This document shows, piece by piece, positions 6,591 to 13,693 of a stretch of 13,861 nucleotides of DNA (positions are counted from its first letter, which is position 1; each line of letters opens with the position of its first letter). The notes under the pieces were generated by a model. That model was not told the DNA's origin, ran no database searches, and saw nothing but the letters and a program-made list of their open reading frames with translations. The stretch comes from Pseudomonadota bacterium (GTDB taxonomy: Bacteria; Pseudomonadota; Gammaproteobacteria; Arenicellales; Arenicellaceae): NCBI GenBank assembly GCA_018660405.1, contig JABJKL010000076.1, positions 1 to 13,861 on the forward strand. Reading direction: 5' to 3'. Both the position numbers and the translations under genes were made by a program.

Positions 6591-7211
6591 ATGGCACAAT
6601 ATTTCCACATTCACTCAGATAACCCGCAGATGCGTTTGCTGAAGCAGGCCGTTGAAATATTACAACGGGGCGGATTGGTCGCCTACCCAACCGATAGTAG
6701 CTATGCCTTGGGTTGTCATATCGGTGACAAAGAGGCGATGGAACGTATTGGGCGCATACGTGCTTTGGATAGTGATCATAATTACACCTTGGTTGGCCGA
6801 GATATTTCGCAGCTAAGCCAGTATTTTAAGATGACAAACGAGCAATTTCGGTTGATTCGAGCCTGCACGCCTGGCCCGTATACTTTTATTTTACCGTCGA
6901 CGCGCGAGGTACCACGCCGGCTACAGCATCCCAAACGCAGAACAATCGGCTTCCGTATACCGGATAACCCTATCGTGCAGGGCTTGCTTGCTCTGCTGGG
7001 TGAGCCGATTATCAGCTCAACCCTGATTCTACCGGGTAGTGATTTCCCCATGGGTGACCCGGGCGAGATTCGGGAACAACTTGAACATTTGGTCGATGTG
7101 GTTATCGATGGTGGTCACGGTGGCAATCAGCCAACCACTGTTGTTGCGTGGACGGGAGCGAGCCCAGAAATCCTTCGTGAGGGCCGAGGTGATAGCACGC
7201 CGTTTAGGTAG
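6591..7211 (+). CDS. yciO: YciO-type member of the YrdC/Sua5 family
   Basis: A 206-residue protein closely similar along its length to E. coli YciO. Typical parts: YFHIHSDNPQ at the start, the nucleotide-pocket segment AYPTDSSYALGC (31-42), RIGRIRALDSDHNYTL (52-67), RRTIGFRIPDNPI (116-128), SSTLILPGS (142-150) and GGNQPTTVVAW near 177-187. The family makes threonylcarbamoyl-adenylate for tRNA t6A; YciO is a paralogue of TsaC/Sua5 whose own role is less certain, so I do not claim essential t6A synthesis. The ATG at 6591 has no obvious Shine-Dalgarno, suggesting coupling to folK 31 bases upstream. Beyond its stop the repeat island begins within 40 bases. Confidence 0.93.
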   Translation: MAQYFHIHSDNPQMRLLKQAVEILQRGGLVAYPTDSSYALGCHIGDKEAMERIGRIRALDSDHNYTLVGRDISQLSQYFKMTNEQFRLIRACTPGPYTFILPSTREVPRRLQHPKRRTIGFRIPDNPIVQGLLALLGEPIISSTLILPGSDFPMGDPGEIREQLEHLVDVVIDGGHGGNQPTTVVAWTGASPEILREGRGDSTPFR

Positions 7212-7248
7212 CCTCTTTATTTTAGTTACAGATAGTTTTAAGAAAGCA

Positions 7249-7519
7249 CTAGGGGCCGTTCTCAATTAATTTACTACCGCTGTTGAAGCTGAAAATACGC
7301 CAGACAAGGCATGAGGAGCGTAGTTTGGTTATTCTAAATAAGCGACGAATAACGCCGTATGGCGTATTTTCAGCTTCAACCCACTGGGCCAAGGCCCTTT
7401 TTCTCCTCCGCTGCGTTATCATTCGCTCATGTAGAATGACTACATCACACTCATTCTGCCTTGCTGAGAAGAAAAAGGGCCCTGGCAGCGATGGTAAATT
7501 AATTGAGAACGGCCCCTAG
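7249..7519. mobile_element. MITE-like palindromic element 1 (nested inverted repeats, CTAG ends)
   Basis: A 271-bp non-coding element. Its ends, 7249-7274 and 7494-7519, are perfect 26-bp inverted copies beginning CTAGGGGCCGTTCTC. CTAG at both ends could be a 4-bp target duplication (YTAR-type targets are known for IS5-subgroup elements), leaving 22-bp terminal repeats. Two further inverted pairs are nested inside: 7282-7302 with 7360-7380 (perfect, 21 bp) and 7388-7408 with 7466-7486 (19 of 21). No transposase is encoded, so mobility would need an enzyme supplied elsewhere. The layout looks composite: a left and a right hairpin module between shared termini. It may affect transcription between yciO and trpS. 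Confidence 0.85.
7386..7402 (+). terminator. Terminator-like GC hairpin and T-run inside element 1
   Basis: GGGCCAAGGCCC followed directly by TTTTT. A four-pair GGGC/GCCC stem with a CAAG loop and a T-run is a short intrinsic-terminator shape; it also forms the left arm of a larger 21-bp inverted repeat. It could end the pcnB-folK-yciO transcript. Confidence 0.4.
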
Positions 7520-7536
7520 CATTTGTTACCATCACA

Positions 7537-7702
7537 CAGGGGAACCTCTGATCCATTCATGAACTCGTATATCACGCTCAAAATGTCCAGCTTCTTTGTT
7601 TCGAATCTTCGCAATAGACTCGTTATTACGTGCGATTCGCGCCTCAAATCTGAGCATTTTGAGCGCAACCTACTTCGTCCAGAATAAATCAGAGGTTCCC
7701 TG
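7537..7702. mobile_element. MITE-like palindromic element 2, adjacent to trpS
   Basis: A 166-bp non-coding element whose ends are inverted: CAGGGGAACCTCTGAT (7537-7552) against 7688-7702, identical but for one extra G. The symmetry continues inward: both arms reach CGCTCAAAATG after the same distance, with divergence between, and CGAATC/GATTCG brackets the centre. It is unrelated in terminal sequence to element 1, which ends 17 bases to the left. The right end is 31 bases before the trpS start codon, so it has become part of the trpS upstream region. No open frame is present. Confidence 0.75.
7659..7688 (+). promoter_or_regulatory. Weak candidate trpS promoter within element 2
   Basis: TTGAGC (7659-7664) and AATAAA (7683-7688) lie 18 bases apart, each matching 4 of 6 consensus positions, about 45 bases before the trpS start. 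If real, the repeat supplies the promoter. The match is weak. Confidence 0.25.
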
Positions 7703-7733
7703 GCAATATGCGTCGTTTTTTTAGGAGTATTTA

Positions 7734-8951
7734 TTGATTAGTAAAGCCGGGCAACCAAATCGGGTTGTATCAGGCATGCGCCCAACTGGGCGGTTGCATT
7801 TAGGGCACTACCACGGGGTGCTAAAGAACTGGATTGAGATGCAGCATGAATACGATTGCTATTTCTTTGTTGCCGATTGGCACGCACTGACCACCCATTA
7901 CGAATCTGAAACGGTAAGTATTTCAGATAATGTATGGGAAATGGTCATCGACTGGCTGGCCGCCGGTGTTGATCCAGGCCGTGCAACTTTATTTGTGCAG
8001 TCGCGTGTGCCACAGCATGCCGAGTTAAATTTGCTGCTGTCGATGATTACTCCTGTTAGCTGGCTTGAGCGCGTGCCAAGTTATAAAGACCAACAAGCTA
8101 AATTGCACGAAAAAGACTTGTCTACGCATGGCTTTTTAGGATACCCGGTACTGCAAGCTGCAGATATTATGTTGTATCAGGCCGTCAAGGTGCCGGTTGG
8201 TGAAGACCAAGTACCGCACGTGGAGCTCACTCGAGAGATCGCTCGTCGTTTCAACTTTCTTTACGGTCGTGAGCCAGGCTTTGAGGAAAAAGCAGAACAA
8301 GCGATTGGCAAGCTGGGCAAGAAAGGGGCCAAACTTTACCGTGCTCTTAAAACGGCCTATACCGAGCGGGGTGAGCAAGATGCCATCGAGCGTTCACATG
8401 CACTGTTATCAAACAATCAAAACCTGACCAATGCTGAGAGCGAATTGCTATATGGTTATATAGAAGGTGGTGGCCGGGTAATTCTTCAAGAACCGGAAGC
8501 GCTGCTTACCGAGGCTTCCAAAGTGCCAGGTTTGGATGGGCATAAGATGTCGAAGTCGTATGGAAATACAATTGCTCTTCGAGACGACCCGGCCCGGGTT
8601 GAGCGTGAACTAAGAGCGATGCCGACTGATCCAGCACGAATTCGACGTAACGACCCCGGCGACCCCAGCCTTTGTCCGGTATGGGATCTGCATCATATTT
8701 ACACCGATCGCAATACCAAAGACTGGGTAGAAGTGGGTTGCCGTACCGCTGGAATTGGCTGTGTCGACTGTAAACAACCGTTAATTGACGCAATTCTGAA
8801 AGAGCAAAAAGAAATTGCCCAACGCGCAGATGAATATTCGCAAGACCCCACGTTGGTGAAAAATATTATTGCCGATGGTTGTGAACGCGCGCGCGATACA
8901 GCCGAGGAGACGATGGATGAAGTGCGTCATGCTATGTCCATTGACTATTGA
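7734..8951 (+). CDS. trpS: Tryptophanyl-tRNA synthetase, long form
   Basis: A 405-residue class I synthetase that charges tRNA-Trp in the cytoplasm. The HIGH motif is HLGH at 22-25 within SGMRPTGRLHLGHYHG, and KMSKS is at 271-275. Other family parts are FFVADWHALTTHY (44-56), VSWLERVPSYKDQ (108-120), GYPVLQAADIMLY (136-148) and VGEDQVPHVELTREIARRFN (155-174). It is about 70 residues longer than the E. coli enzyme: roughly 185-250 is inserted between the Rossmann core and the KMSKS region, as in the longer TrpS of pseudomonads. The start is TTG at 7734, chosen because AGGAG lies six bases upstream and the frame aligns from there. scpA follows after 24 bases. TTG starts are poorly used, which may keep expression low. 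Confidence 0.96.
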   Translation: MISKAGQPNRVVSGMRPTGRLHLGHYHGVLKNWIEMQHEYDCYFFVADWHALTTHYESETVSISDNVWEMVIDWLAAGVDPGRATLFVQSRVPQHAELNLLLSMITPVSWLERVPSYKDQQAKLHEKDLSTHGFLGYPVLQAADIMLYQAVKVPVGEDQVPHVELTREIARRFNFLYGREPGFEEKAEQAIGKLGKKGAKLYRALKTAYTERGEQDAIERSHALLSNNQNLTNAESELLYGYIEGGGRVILQEPEALLTEASKVPGLDGHKMSKSYGNTIALRDDPARVERELRAMPTDPARIRRNDPGDPSLCPVWDLHHIYTDRNTKDWVEVGCRTAGIGCVDCKQPLIDAILKEQKEIAQRADEYSQDPTLVKNIIADGCERARDTAEETMDEVRHAMSIDY

Positions 8952-8975
8952 TCGATCTCTAAAAAGCACCGTTAA

Positions 8976-9845
8976 ATGAGCTCCAACGACGATAAGCAAG
9001 AGGTAGAAGCAGAATCGCAACACACTTCTGTGTCAGGTGAGTTGTCGGGGTCTCTGGATGACCAAGGCTACAGTGCAGCACTGCGCGTGGTGGTTTTGGG
9101 TGAGGTGATGGACGAGTTGCCTACAGACTTATACATTCCACCAGACGCACTTGAAGTGGTGCTGGAAAGTTTCGAGGGCCCGCTTGACTTATTGCTCTAT
9201 CTCATTCGTAAACAGAATATTGATATTCTGGACATTCCAGTGGCCGACATAACTCGTCAGTATATGGCTTATGTCGAAATAATGCGGGTGGCTAATTTGG
9301 ATTTGGCGGCCGAATATCTGGTGATGGCCGCCTTGCTAGCCGAAATCAAGTCGCGCATGCTACTACCCAGACAGACGACTAACGAAGATGATGATGAGGA
9401 TCCGCGTGCGATTTTGATCCGACGGTTACAGGAATATGAGCGGTATTCGCAAGCCGCCACCAAAGTGGAAGATCTGCCACGTCTTGAACGTGACTTACAT
9501 AAAGCGCAAGCGCAATATAAGTTGCCGGAAAAAGATGCGGTGGAGCCGGATGCCACCTTGAATCAATTGATGCTGGCCTACGAGCGTGTTGTTACGCGCG
9601 CCGTGGATCGCGAAGGCTTGCTGGTTAGTCGCGAGACTTTGTCGATTCGTGAGCGTATGACTGATATCCTGAAAATACTCAGCACGCGGGAGAACGTAAG
9701 GTTTGAGCACCTGTTTGCCCCCGAAGAAGGCCGATTAGGAGTCGTCGTTACCTTTATTTCGTTGCTTGAACTGTTTCGAGATGAAATGCTCATTGTTGTA
9801 CAGAACGAACCCTTTGCACCCATTCATATTAAAGCAGCCGCATGA
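8976..9845 (+). CDS. scpA: Segregation and condensation protein A (kleisin)
   Basis: A 289-residue kleisin that bridges the SMC heads in the bacterial condensin, working with ScpB to organise and segregate the chromosome. The N-terminal SMC-neck-binding domain is obvious: SFEGPLDLLLYLIRKQN at 65-81, then DIPVADITRQYM and AAEYLVMAALLAEIKSRMLLP, an acidic linker (DDDEDP), LIRRLQEYERY, and a C-terminal winged helix ending near EPFAPIHIK. The first 30 or so residues are polar and probably disordered. The ATG at 8976 has little Shine-Dalgarno; the in-frame ATG at 9108 has a better GGTGAGG, but similarity to Pseudomonas ScpA appears to begin before it, so I keep the longer form. The last four bases (ATGA) overlap scpB, giving coupled translation. 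Confidence 0.95.
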   Translation: MSSNDDKQEVEAESQHTSVSGELSGSLDDQGYSAALRVVVLGEVMDELPTDLYIPPDALEVVLESFEGPLDLLLYLIRKQNIDILDIPVADITRQYMAYVEIMRVANLDLAAEYLVMAALLAEIKSRMLLPRQTTNEDDDEDPRAILIRRLQEYERYSQAATKVEDLPRLERDLHKAQAQYKLPEKDAVEPDATLNQLMLAYERVVTRAVDREGLLVSRETLSIRERMTDILKILSTRENVRFEHLFAPEEGRLGVVVTFISLLELFRDEMLIVVQNEPFAPIHIKAAA

Positions 9846-10624
9846 GCAATACTGAAAAAAAATCTGAACAGACTTCGCGTTCCACCAGCGATCCCAGTGA
9901 ATTGGAGCGAATTATTGAAGCAGCTTTATTTGCCACTGATGACGCTTTGAGTGTCCGGCAACTGCAAGCGATGTTTCCGGTTGAGGCCGTGCCGTCAGCG
10001 GATGATTTGAAAGTTTCATTGGATTCTTTGTCAGAGTTTTATCAGAACCGAAGTATTGAGTTACGTAAACTTGGTAAAGGTTGGCGTTTTCATACGCGTG
10101 ATATGTATTCCGATTGGTTAGCAAAGTTGTTCCGCGAGAAACCACCACGTTATTCACGCGCCTTGATGGAAACCTTATCCATTATTGCCTATCGACAACC
10201 AGTCACACGCGGCGAAATTGAGGAGATACGTGGCGTGGCGGTACGTTCAGAAATGTTGCGAATATTGGCGGATCGAGGTTGGGTCGTATCGGTGGGGCAT
10301 CGAGACGTTCCCGGTCGCCCCGAGTTATTAGGGACCACCGATGCATTTTTACAGTACTTCAATTTGGCCAGTCTTCAAGAATTGCCTGAATTGCCCGACC
10401 GGCGCGATATGCATGACGTGGCGAAAGACAGTGATGTTGAGATGCCGACGTTGGAAATGTTTGACTCAGAAGCGTTGGATGATGCCGATGCCGCCAAGAT
10501 TGATGATAGACAAGAACCCGATGGGGGCAATGATGCAGACCAGCTAGCTGAGGTGATAGAGTTGCCGGGATCAAGCGATGCCAAGGTTGCTGGCATTTCT
10601 GATCAACCTGATAGTGATGGTTGA
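9842..10624 (+). CDS. scpB: Segregation and condensation protein B
   Basis: A 260-residue partner of ScpA in the SMC condensin. Two winged-helix domains are seen: about 20-100 (IIEAALFATDDALSVRQL, later KGWRFHTR) and about 105-175, with the hallmark SRALMETLSIIAYRQPVTRG at 105-124 followed by EIEEIRGVAVRSEMLRIL and GRPELLGTTDAFLQYF. After about residue 190 the chain is an acidic, Asp-rich tail of some 70 residues that is likely disordered. The start overlaps scpA by four bases (ATGA). The SMC gene itself is not in the window, as is usual. A 61-bp gap with a candidate promoter separates it from rluB. Confidence 0.95.
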   Translation: MSNTEKKSEQTSRSTSDPSELERIIEAALFATDDALSVRQLQAMFPVEAVPSADDLKVSLDSLSEFYQNRSIELRKLGKGWRFHTRDMYSDWLAKLFREKPPRYSRALMETLSIIAYRQPVTRGEIEEIRGVAVRSEMLRILADRGWVVSVGHRDVPGRPELLGTTDAFLQYFNLASLQELPELPDRRDMHDVAKDSDVEMPTLEMFDSEALDDADAAKIDDRQEPDGGNDADQLAEVIELPGSSDAKVAGISDQPDSDG

Positions 10625-10637
10625 TCGATAAATTTTA

Positions 10638-10667
10638 TTGGTAGTTTCTATTGTTGGTTTCTATCAT
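10638..10667 (+). promoter_or_regulatory. Candidate promoter for rluB
   Basis: TTGGTA (10638-10643, 4 of 6) and TATCAT (10662-10667, 5 of 6) are separated by 18 bases and end 21 bases before the rluB ATG. This would let rluB and the downstream glycosyltransferase be transcribed apart from trpS-scpA-scpB. Confidence 0.4.
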
Positions 10668-10688
10668 TAATTCCCGGGTCAGCCAGTG

Positions 10689-11531
10689 ATGGCAGAGCGT
10701 ATACAAAAAATATTGGCAGCCGCAGGGCATGGTTCCCGTAGACAGGCTGAACGCTGGATCGATGAAGGCCGAGTGACGCTTAATGGCAAACGTGCCAAGC
10801 TTGGCCAGTCGGCTACGCATACCGATAGTATCCGCTTAGATGGAAAGCCAGTGGTCATCGCCCAGGCCTCTCAGTATGGCGCCCGTGTGTTGGTTTACCA
10901 TAAGCCCGAAGGGGAAATATGTACTCGTGCCGAAAATGAAAAGCGCCCAACTGTTTTTGATAACTTGCCTGGTTTGCCTTCCGGACGCTGGATATCGGTA
11001 GGGCGACTGGACTTAAATACTAGTGGTCTGTTGTTGTTTACCGATGATGGTAATCTCGCGAATCGTCTAATGCATCCCTCTAGCGAAATAGAACGAGAGT
11101 ATGCTGCCAGAGTGTTAGGGCCCGTTAAAAGGGGCGCAATAGAGGCTTTGGTGAAAGGTGTAAAAATTGATGGGAAGCCAGCTGCTTTTGAGCGTGTTGA
11201 AAAAATTCAAAGCAGCGAAGGACGCAATCAATGGTTTCGCGTGGTGATTAAGGAAGGCCGCTATCGTGAAGTGCGAAAACTTTGGGAGGCTGTGGGCTAT
11301 ACGGTTAATCGATTAAAGAGGGTGCGCTACGGCGCCATTAAGTTGCCTAGAGATTTGCGCGCCGGTAAATATACGACGATGCCGCCAAGGCAACGAGATA
11401 AGGTGATTATAATGGCCGGCATGCCTGTCCAGGTTCGAGGTGCAGCCAGAACCAAGACTAAATCTTCTGCCGTGACACGAACCACAGCCAGGCGGAAGAA
11501 AGGAAACAGAATGCCAGGACACAGGAGCTAG
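10689..11531 (+). CDS. rluB: 23S rRNA pseudouridine synthase (RluB type)
   Basis: A 280-residue enzyme of the RsuA/RluB/E/F family that isomerises a uridine of 23S rRNA (U2605 in E. coli for RluB). An S4 RNA-binding domain fills residues 1-50 (RIQKILAAAGHGSRRQAERWI, GRVTLNG). The catalytic domain follows: YHKPEGEICTR (70-80), GRLDLNTSGLLLFTDDG with catalytic D108, ANRLMHPSSEIEREY, NQWFRVVIKEGRYREVRKLWEAVG and RLKRVRYG. The C-terminal 40 residues are basic and low-complexity. ATG at 10689 is preferred; a GTG directly before it (10686) would add one residue. AGGAG at its very end serves the next gene, whose ATG is six bases after the stop. Confidence 0.94.
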   Translation: MAERIQKILAAAGHGSRRQAERWIDEGRVTLNGKRAKLGQSATHTDSIRLDGKPVVIAQASQYGARVLVYHKPEGEICTRAENEKRPTVFDNLPGLPSGRWISVGRLDLNTSGLLLFTDDGNLANRLMHPSSEIEREYAARVLGPVKRGAIEALVKGVKIDGKPAAFERVEKIQSSEGRNQWFRVVIKEGRYREVRKLWEAVGYTVNRLKRVRYGAIKLPRDLRAGKYTTMPPRQRDKVIIMAGMPVQVRGAARTKTKSSAVTRTTARRKKGNRMPGHRS

Positions 11532-11537
11532 ACCGCG

Positions 11538-12290
11538 ATGCGCGTGTCTATCATAACAGTCTGCTTTAATGCGATAAGCACTATTGGGCATACGCTGGAA
11601 TCTGTGGCTTGCCAGCGTGGTGTCGAAATTGAGCATATTGTCATTGATGGTGAGTCTACCGATGGTACCGCCGAGTTGCTCAAGGCGAACGAAAAGCAAC
11701 TTGCGCAACTGCTCAGTGAGCCCGATCAGGGTATTTATGATGCTATGAATAAAGGGCTACGGCTTGCTACCGGCGATGTGGTCGGCCTGCTGAATGCGGA
11801 TGACGTGTTGGCCCACGACGGTGTTTTAGCTGAAGTGGTTAACACTCTGGATCGTTCGGGTTTGGATGGATGCTACGCAGACCTTGTTTATGTGGATCAA
11901 CTGGATTCTGGGGAGGTGGTTCGATATTGGAAATCTAACACCTATAAAGCGGGTGCAGCGTGCCTAGGTTGGATGCCACCACATCCCACGATATACCTTA
12001 AAAGCTCTGCGCTCGAACGTATCGGGGATTACCGTATTGATATTGGGCCACAGGCGGACTTGGAATACTGTGCGCGAATTTTTGAGATAGAAAAATTATC
12101 GCTGGCATATGTGCCCAATGTTTGGGTAAAAATGCAAATTGGCGGGATTACCAATAACCGCATCAGAGATATTTTACGCGGAAATTGGAACTCTTATTTG
12201 GCGTTAAGAGAGTTATCTTTAGCGCCTAATCCAATATCTTTCTTCTTTCAAAAGTTACGATATCGATTGCCGAGCTTTCTAAACGATTAG
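11538..12290 (+). CDS. Family 2 glycosyltransferase
   Basis: A 250-residue inverting GT-A enzyme, similar in style to WcaA-type transferases of polysaccharide synthesis. Visible motifs: VSIITVCFNAISTI (3-16), HIVIDGESTDGT (33-44), SEPDQGIYDAMNKGLRLATGD (60-80), the metal-binding NADD at 86-89, and GWMPPHPTIYLK in the acceptor half. No membrane segment is evident, so it is a cytoplasmic or peripheral enzyme; donor and acceptor cannot be told. Translation is likely coupled to rluB: the AGGAG Shine-Dalgarno lies in the last codons of rluB and only six bases separate stop and start. No other polysaccharide genes are near, which makes it an orphan. Its 3' end overlaps that of the opposing SDR by 12 bases. 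Confidence 0.9.
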   Translation: MRVSIITVCFNAISTIGHTLESVACQRGVEIEHIVIDGESTDGTAELLKANEKQLAQLLSEPDQGIYDAMNKGLRLATGDVVGLLNADDVLAHDGVLAEVVNTLDRSGLDGCYADLVYVDQLDSGEVVRYWKSNTYKAGAACLGWMPPHPTIYLKSSALERIGDYRIDIGPQADLEYCARIFEIEKLSLAYVPNVWVKMQIGGITNNRIRDILRGNWNSYLALRELSLAPNPISFFFQKLRYRLPSFLND

Positions 12291-13040
12291 CGTTTTACCA
12301 CGATATTCTGAGTCCATTGTGCTCAAGCAGAGGAGGTACGCCGGTATTATATGTGAAGGCTCTGGTGACTCGTCGACTTTTTCGCCTGGATGAGATGCGC
12401 GCCGCATGGCGGTTCTCACTGAACCGGGATTAATGCAGCTAAACCAAAGGTCGGTGGTGTTCTCTAATTCTTCATGCCACAGCCGCATTTGTGTTTCGAC
12501 CCCGGCGTAAGCAATAGCATAAGCGCCCCAGAAGGCGCTCGGTTGAGTAGCGCTATCTGCTGTTGTATAGAGCACACGGCTATTCCTGGCTTTTTTAAGC
12601 AAGGGCAGCAAAGCGCGCGTAAGTAGATACGGCGCGTGAAGATTGACCTGCATTATCGTGCTCCATTGCTGTAGATCGTATTGATCCATCGGCGCGAGAA
12701 CGCCCAGTTCGGCTGCGTTGTGTATTAGCCCGTTTAACTTACCAAAGTCTTGCTCAAGACCGTCGACCAGTGAAACGGTATTTTCAGCATTAATTTGGCT
12801 GAGATCAGCCGGTAATATGACCGGTTCGGTTGCACCGACTGAGCACAATTCATCGTATAATTTTTCCAGTTGACGCTGTTTTTTATCGAGCATGATCACT
12901 GTTGCGCCACGTGTTGCGAATGCTTTCGTGAGCGCGGAGCCAATGCCACCAGCGGCACCCGTGACCAGTATGACTTGATCATCAAAGCGAACAGAGTCGG
13001 CAGCAAATTCCTGCCATGCTAGCTGGACGGTATGGGTCAT
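12279..13040 (-). CDS. yciK: YciK-like short-chain dehydrogenase/reductase with altered active site
   Basis: A 253-residue SDR-fold protein. The NAD(P)-binding glycine motif VTGAAGGIG (26-34) and HNAAELG (107-113) are intact, as are MQVNLHAPYLLTRALLPLL and NPGSVRTAMR near 204-213, which match E. coli YciK. The catalytic YxxxK, however, reads Y174-AIA-Y178: the lysine is tyrosine, and the expected serine position (about 161-162) is Ala-Asp. It may therefore be non-catalytic or use altered chemistry. The start is ATG at 13040, overlapping the mupP stop by ATGA; a frame open to 13091 lies wholly within mupP. The C-terminus is shorter than in E. coli. It is the last gene of ubiG-mupP-yciK and overlaps the convergent glycosyltransferase by 12 bases. 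The symbol reflects similarity and position only. Confidence 0.88.
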   Translation of the reverse strand: MTHTVQLAWQEFAADSVRFDDQVILVTGAAGGIGSALTKAFATRGATVIMLDKKQRQLEKLYDELCSVGATEPVILPADLSQINAENTVSLVDGLEQDFGKLNGLIHNAAELGVLAPMDQYDLQQWSTIMQVNLHAPYLLTRALLPLLKKARNSRVLYTTADSATQPSAFWGAYAIAYAGVETQMRLWHEELENTTDLWFSCINPGSVRTAMRRASHPGEKVDESPEPSHIIPAYLLCLSTMDSEYRGKTLIV

Positions 13041-13693
13041 ATTAAATCCAGCAAATCTTTGGGCGAATTGGCGCGATAGGTGGCTTGCCAATCTGCAGGG
13101 TTTTCATCGGGCGCAATATATCCCCACTCAGCGGTTGCTGTGCGGGTGCCCGCACGTTTGCCAGATTCGATATCACGTGCCGCGTCACCAACATATAAGC
13201 ACTCGCTAGGTGCTATCTTGAGTAACATACACGAATGCAAGAGCGGCATCGGGTGCGGCTTGGTTAAAGGGAGAGTATCGCCACCAATAGTCACCGCTGA
13301 GCGTTTATGCAAATTTAGATTCCTAAGCAGAGCGTGGGTTAATTCTTCAGGTTTGTTGGTAACGATTCCCCAGCCCAGGTTATTGCCTTCACAGTATTCC
13401 AACACCTCATGCATACCGTCGAACAATTGGCTTTTGTCTGCAATCTTATTTGCGTATTCGGCTAGATACTCCGAGCGTAAATCTTCATAGCTTGAGTCGT
13501 CGGGTTCTATATTAAAGCCAAGCTTAAGAAGAGCGGTAACCCCGTGTGATACAAAAGCGCGACCGGTTTCGTAAGGCACTGCATCTCGCTGGTGGTGAGC
13601 AAGCTGACGATTTAATGCAGCGACCATATCTGGTGCGGTATCAACCAATGTGCCATCCAGGTCGAGCAACAGTGCTTTTACCGCTTGCTTCAT
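13037..13693 (-). CDS. mupP: HAD phosphatase, probable N-acetylmuramic acid 6-phosphate phosphatase
   Basis: A 218-residue haloacid-dehalogenase phosphatase of the Gph-like subfamily. Motif I is DLDGTLVDT with nucleophile D11 and D13; motif II is the threonine in VTNKP (T112); motif III is K145 in LTKPHP; motif IV is VGDAARD with D170 and D174. A helical cap lies between about 18 and 95. Sequence alone fits phosphoglycolate phosphatase (gph), but the position directly after ubiG and before a yciK-like SDR is that of Pseudomonas mupP, which removes phosphate from MurNAc-6P in peptidoglycan recycling and underlies intrinsic fosfomycin tolerance (established for Pseudomonas). The ATG overlaps the ubiG stop as ATGA, and its own stop overlaps the SDR start the same way, so all three are coupled. 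Confidence 0.88.
   Translation of the reverse strand: MKQAVKALLLDLDGTLVDTAPDMVAALNRQLAHHQRDAVPYETGRAFVSHGVTALLKLGFNIEPDDSSYEDLRSEYLAEYANKIADKSQLFDGMHEVLEYCEGNNLGWGIVTNKPEELTHALLRNLNLHKRSAVTIGGDTLPLTKPHPMPLLHSCMLLKIAPSECLYVGDAARDIESGKRAGTRTATAEWGYIAPDENPADWQATYRANSPKDLLDLI

Noticed and set aside
7283..7519. 78-codon plus-strand frame in the repeat island
   Set aside because: It runs through inverted repeat arms of element 1 and has no homology-like features.
13041..13091. 17-residue N-terminal extension of the YciK-like SDR
   Set aside because: It lies wholly in the mupP coding region in another frame, and ATGA overlap at 13040 is the better start.
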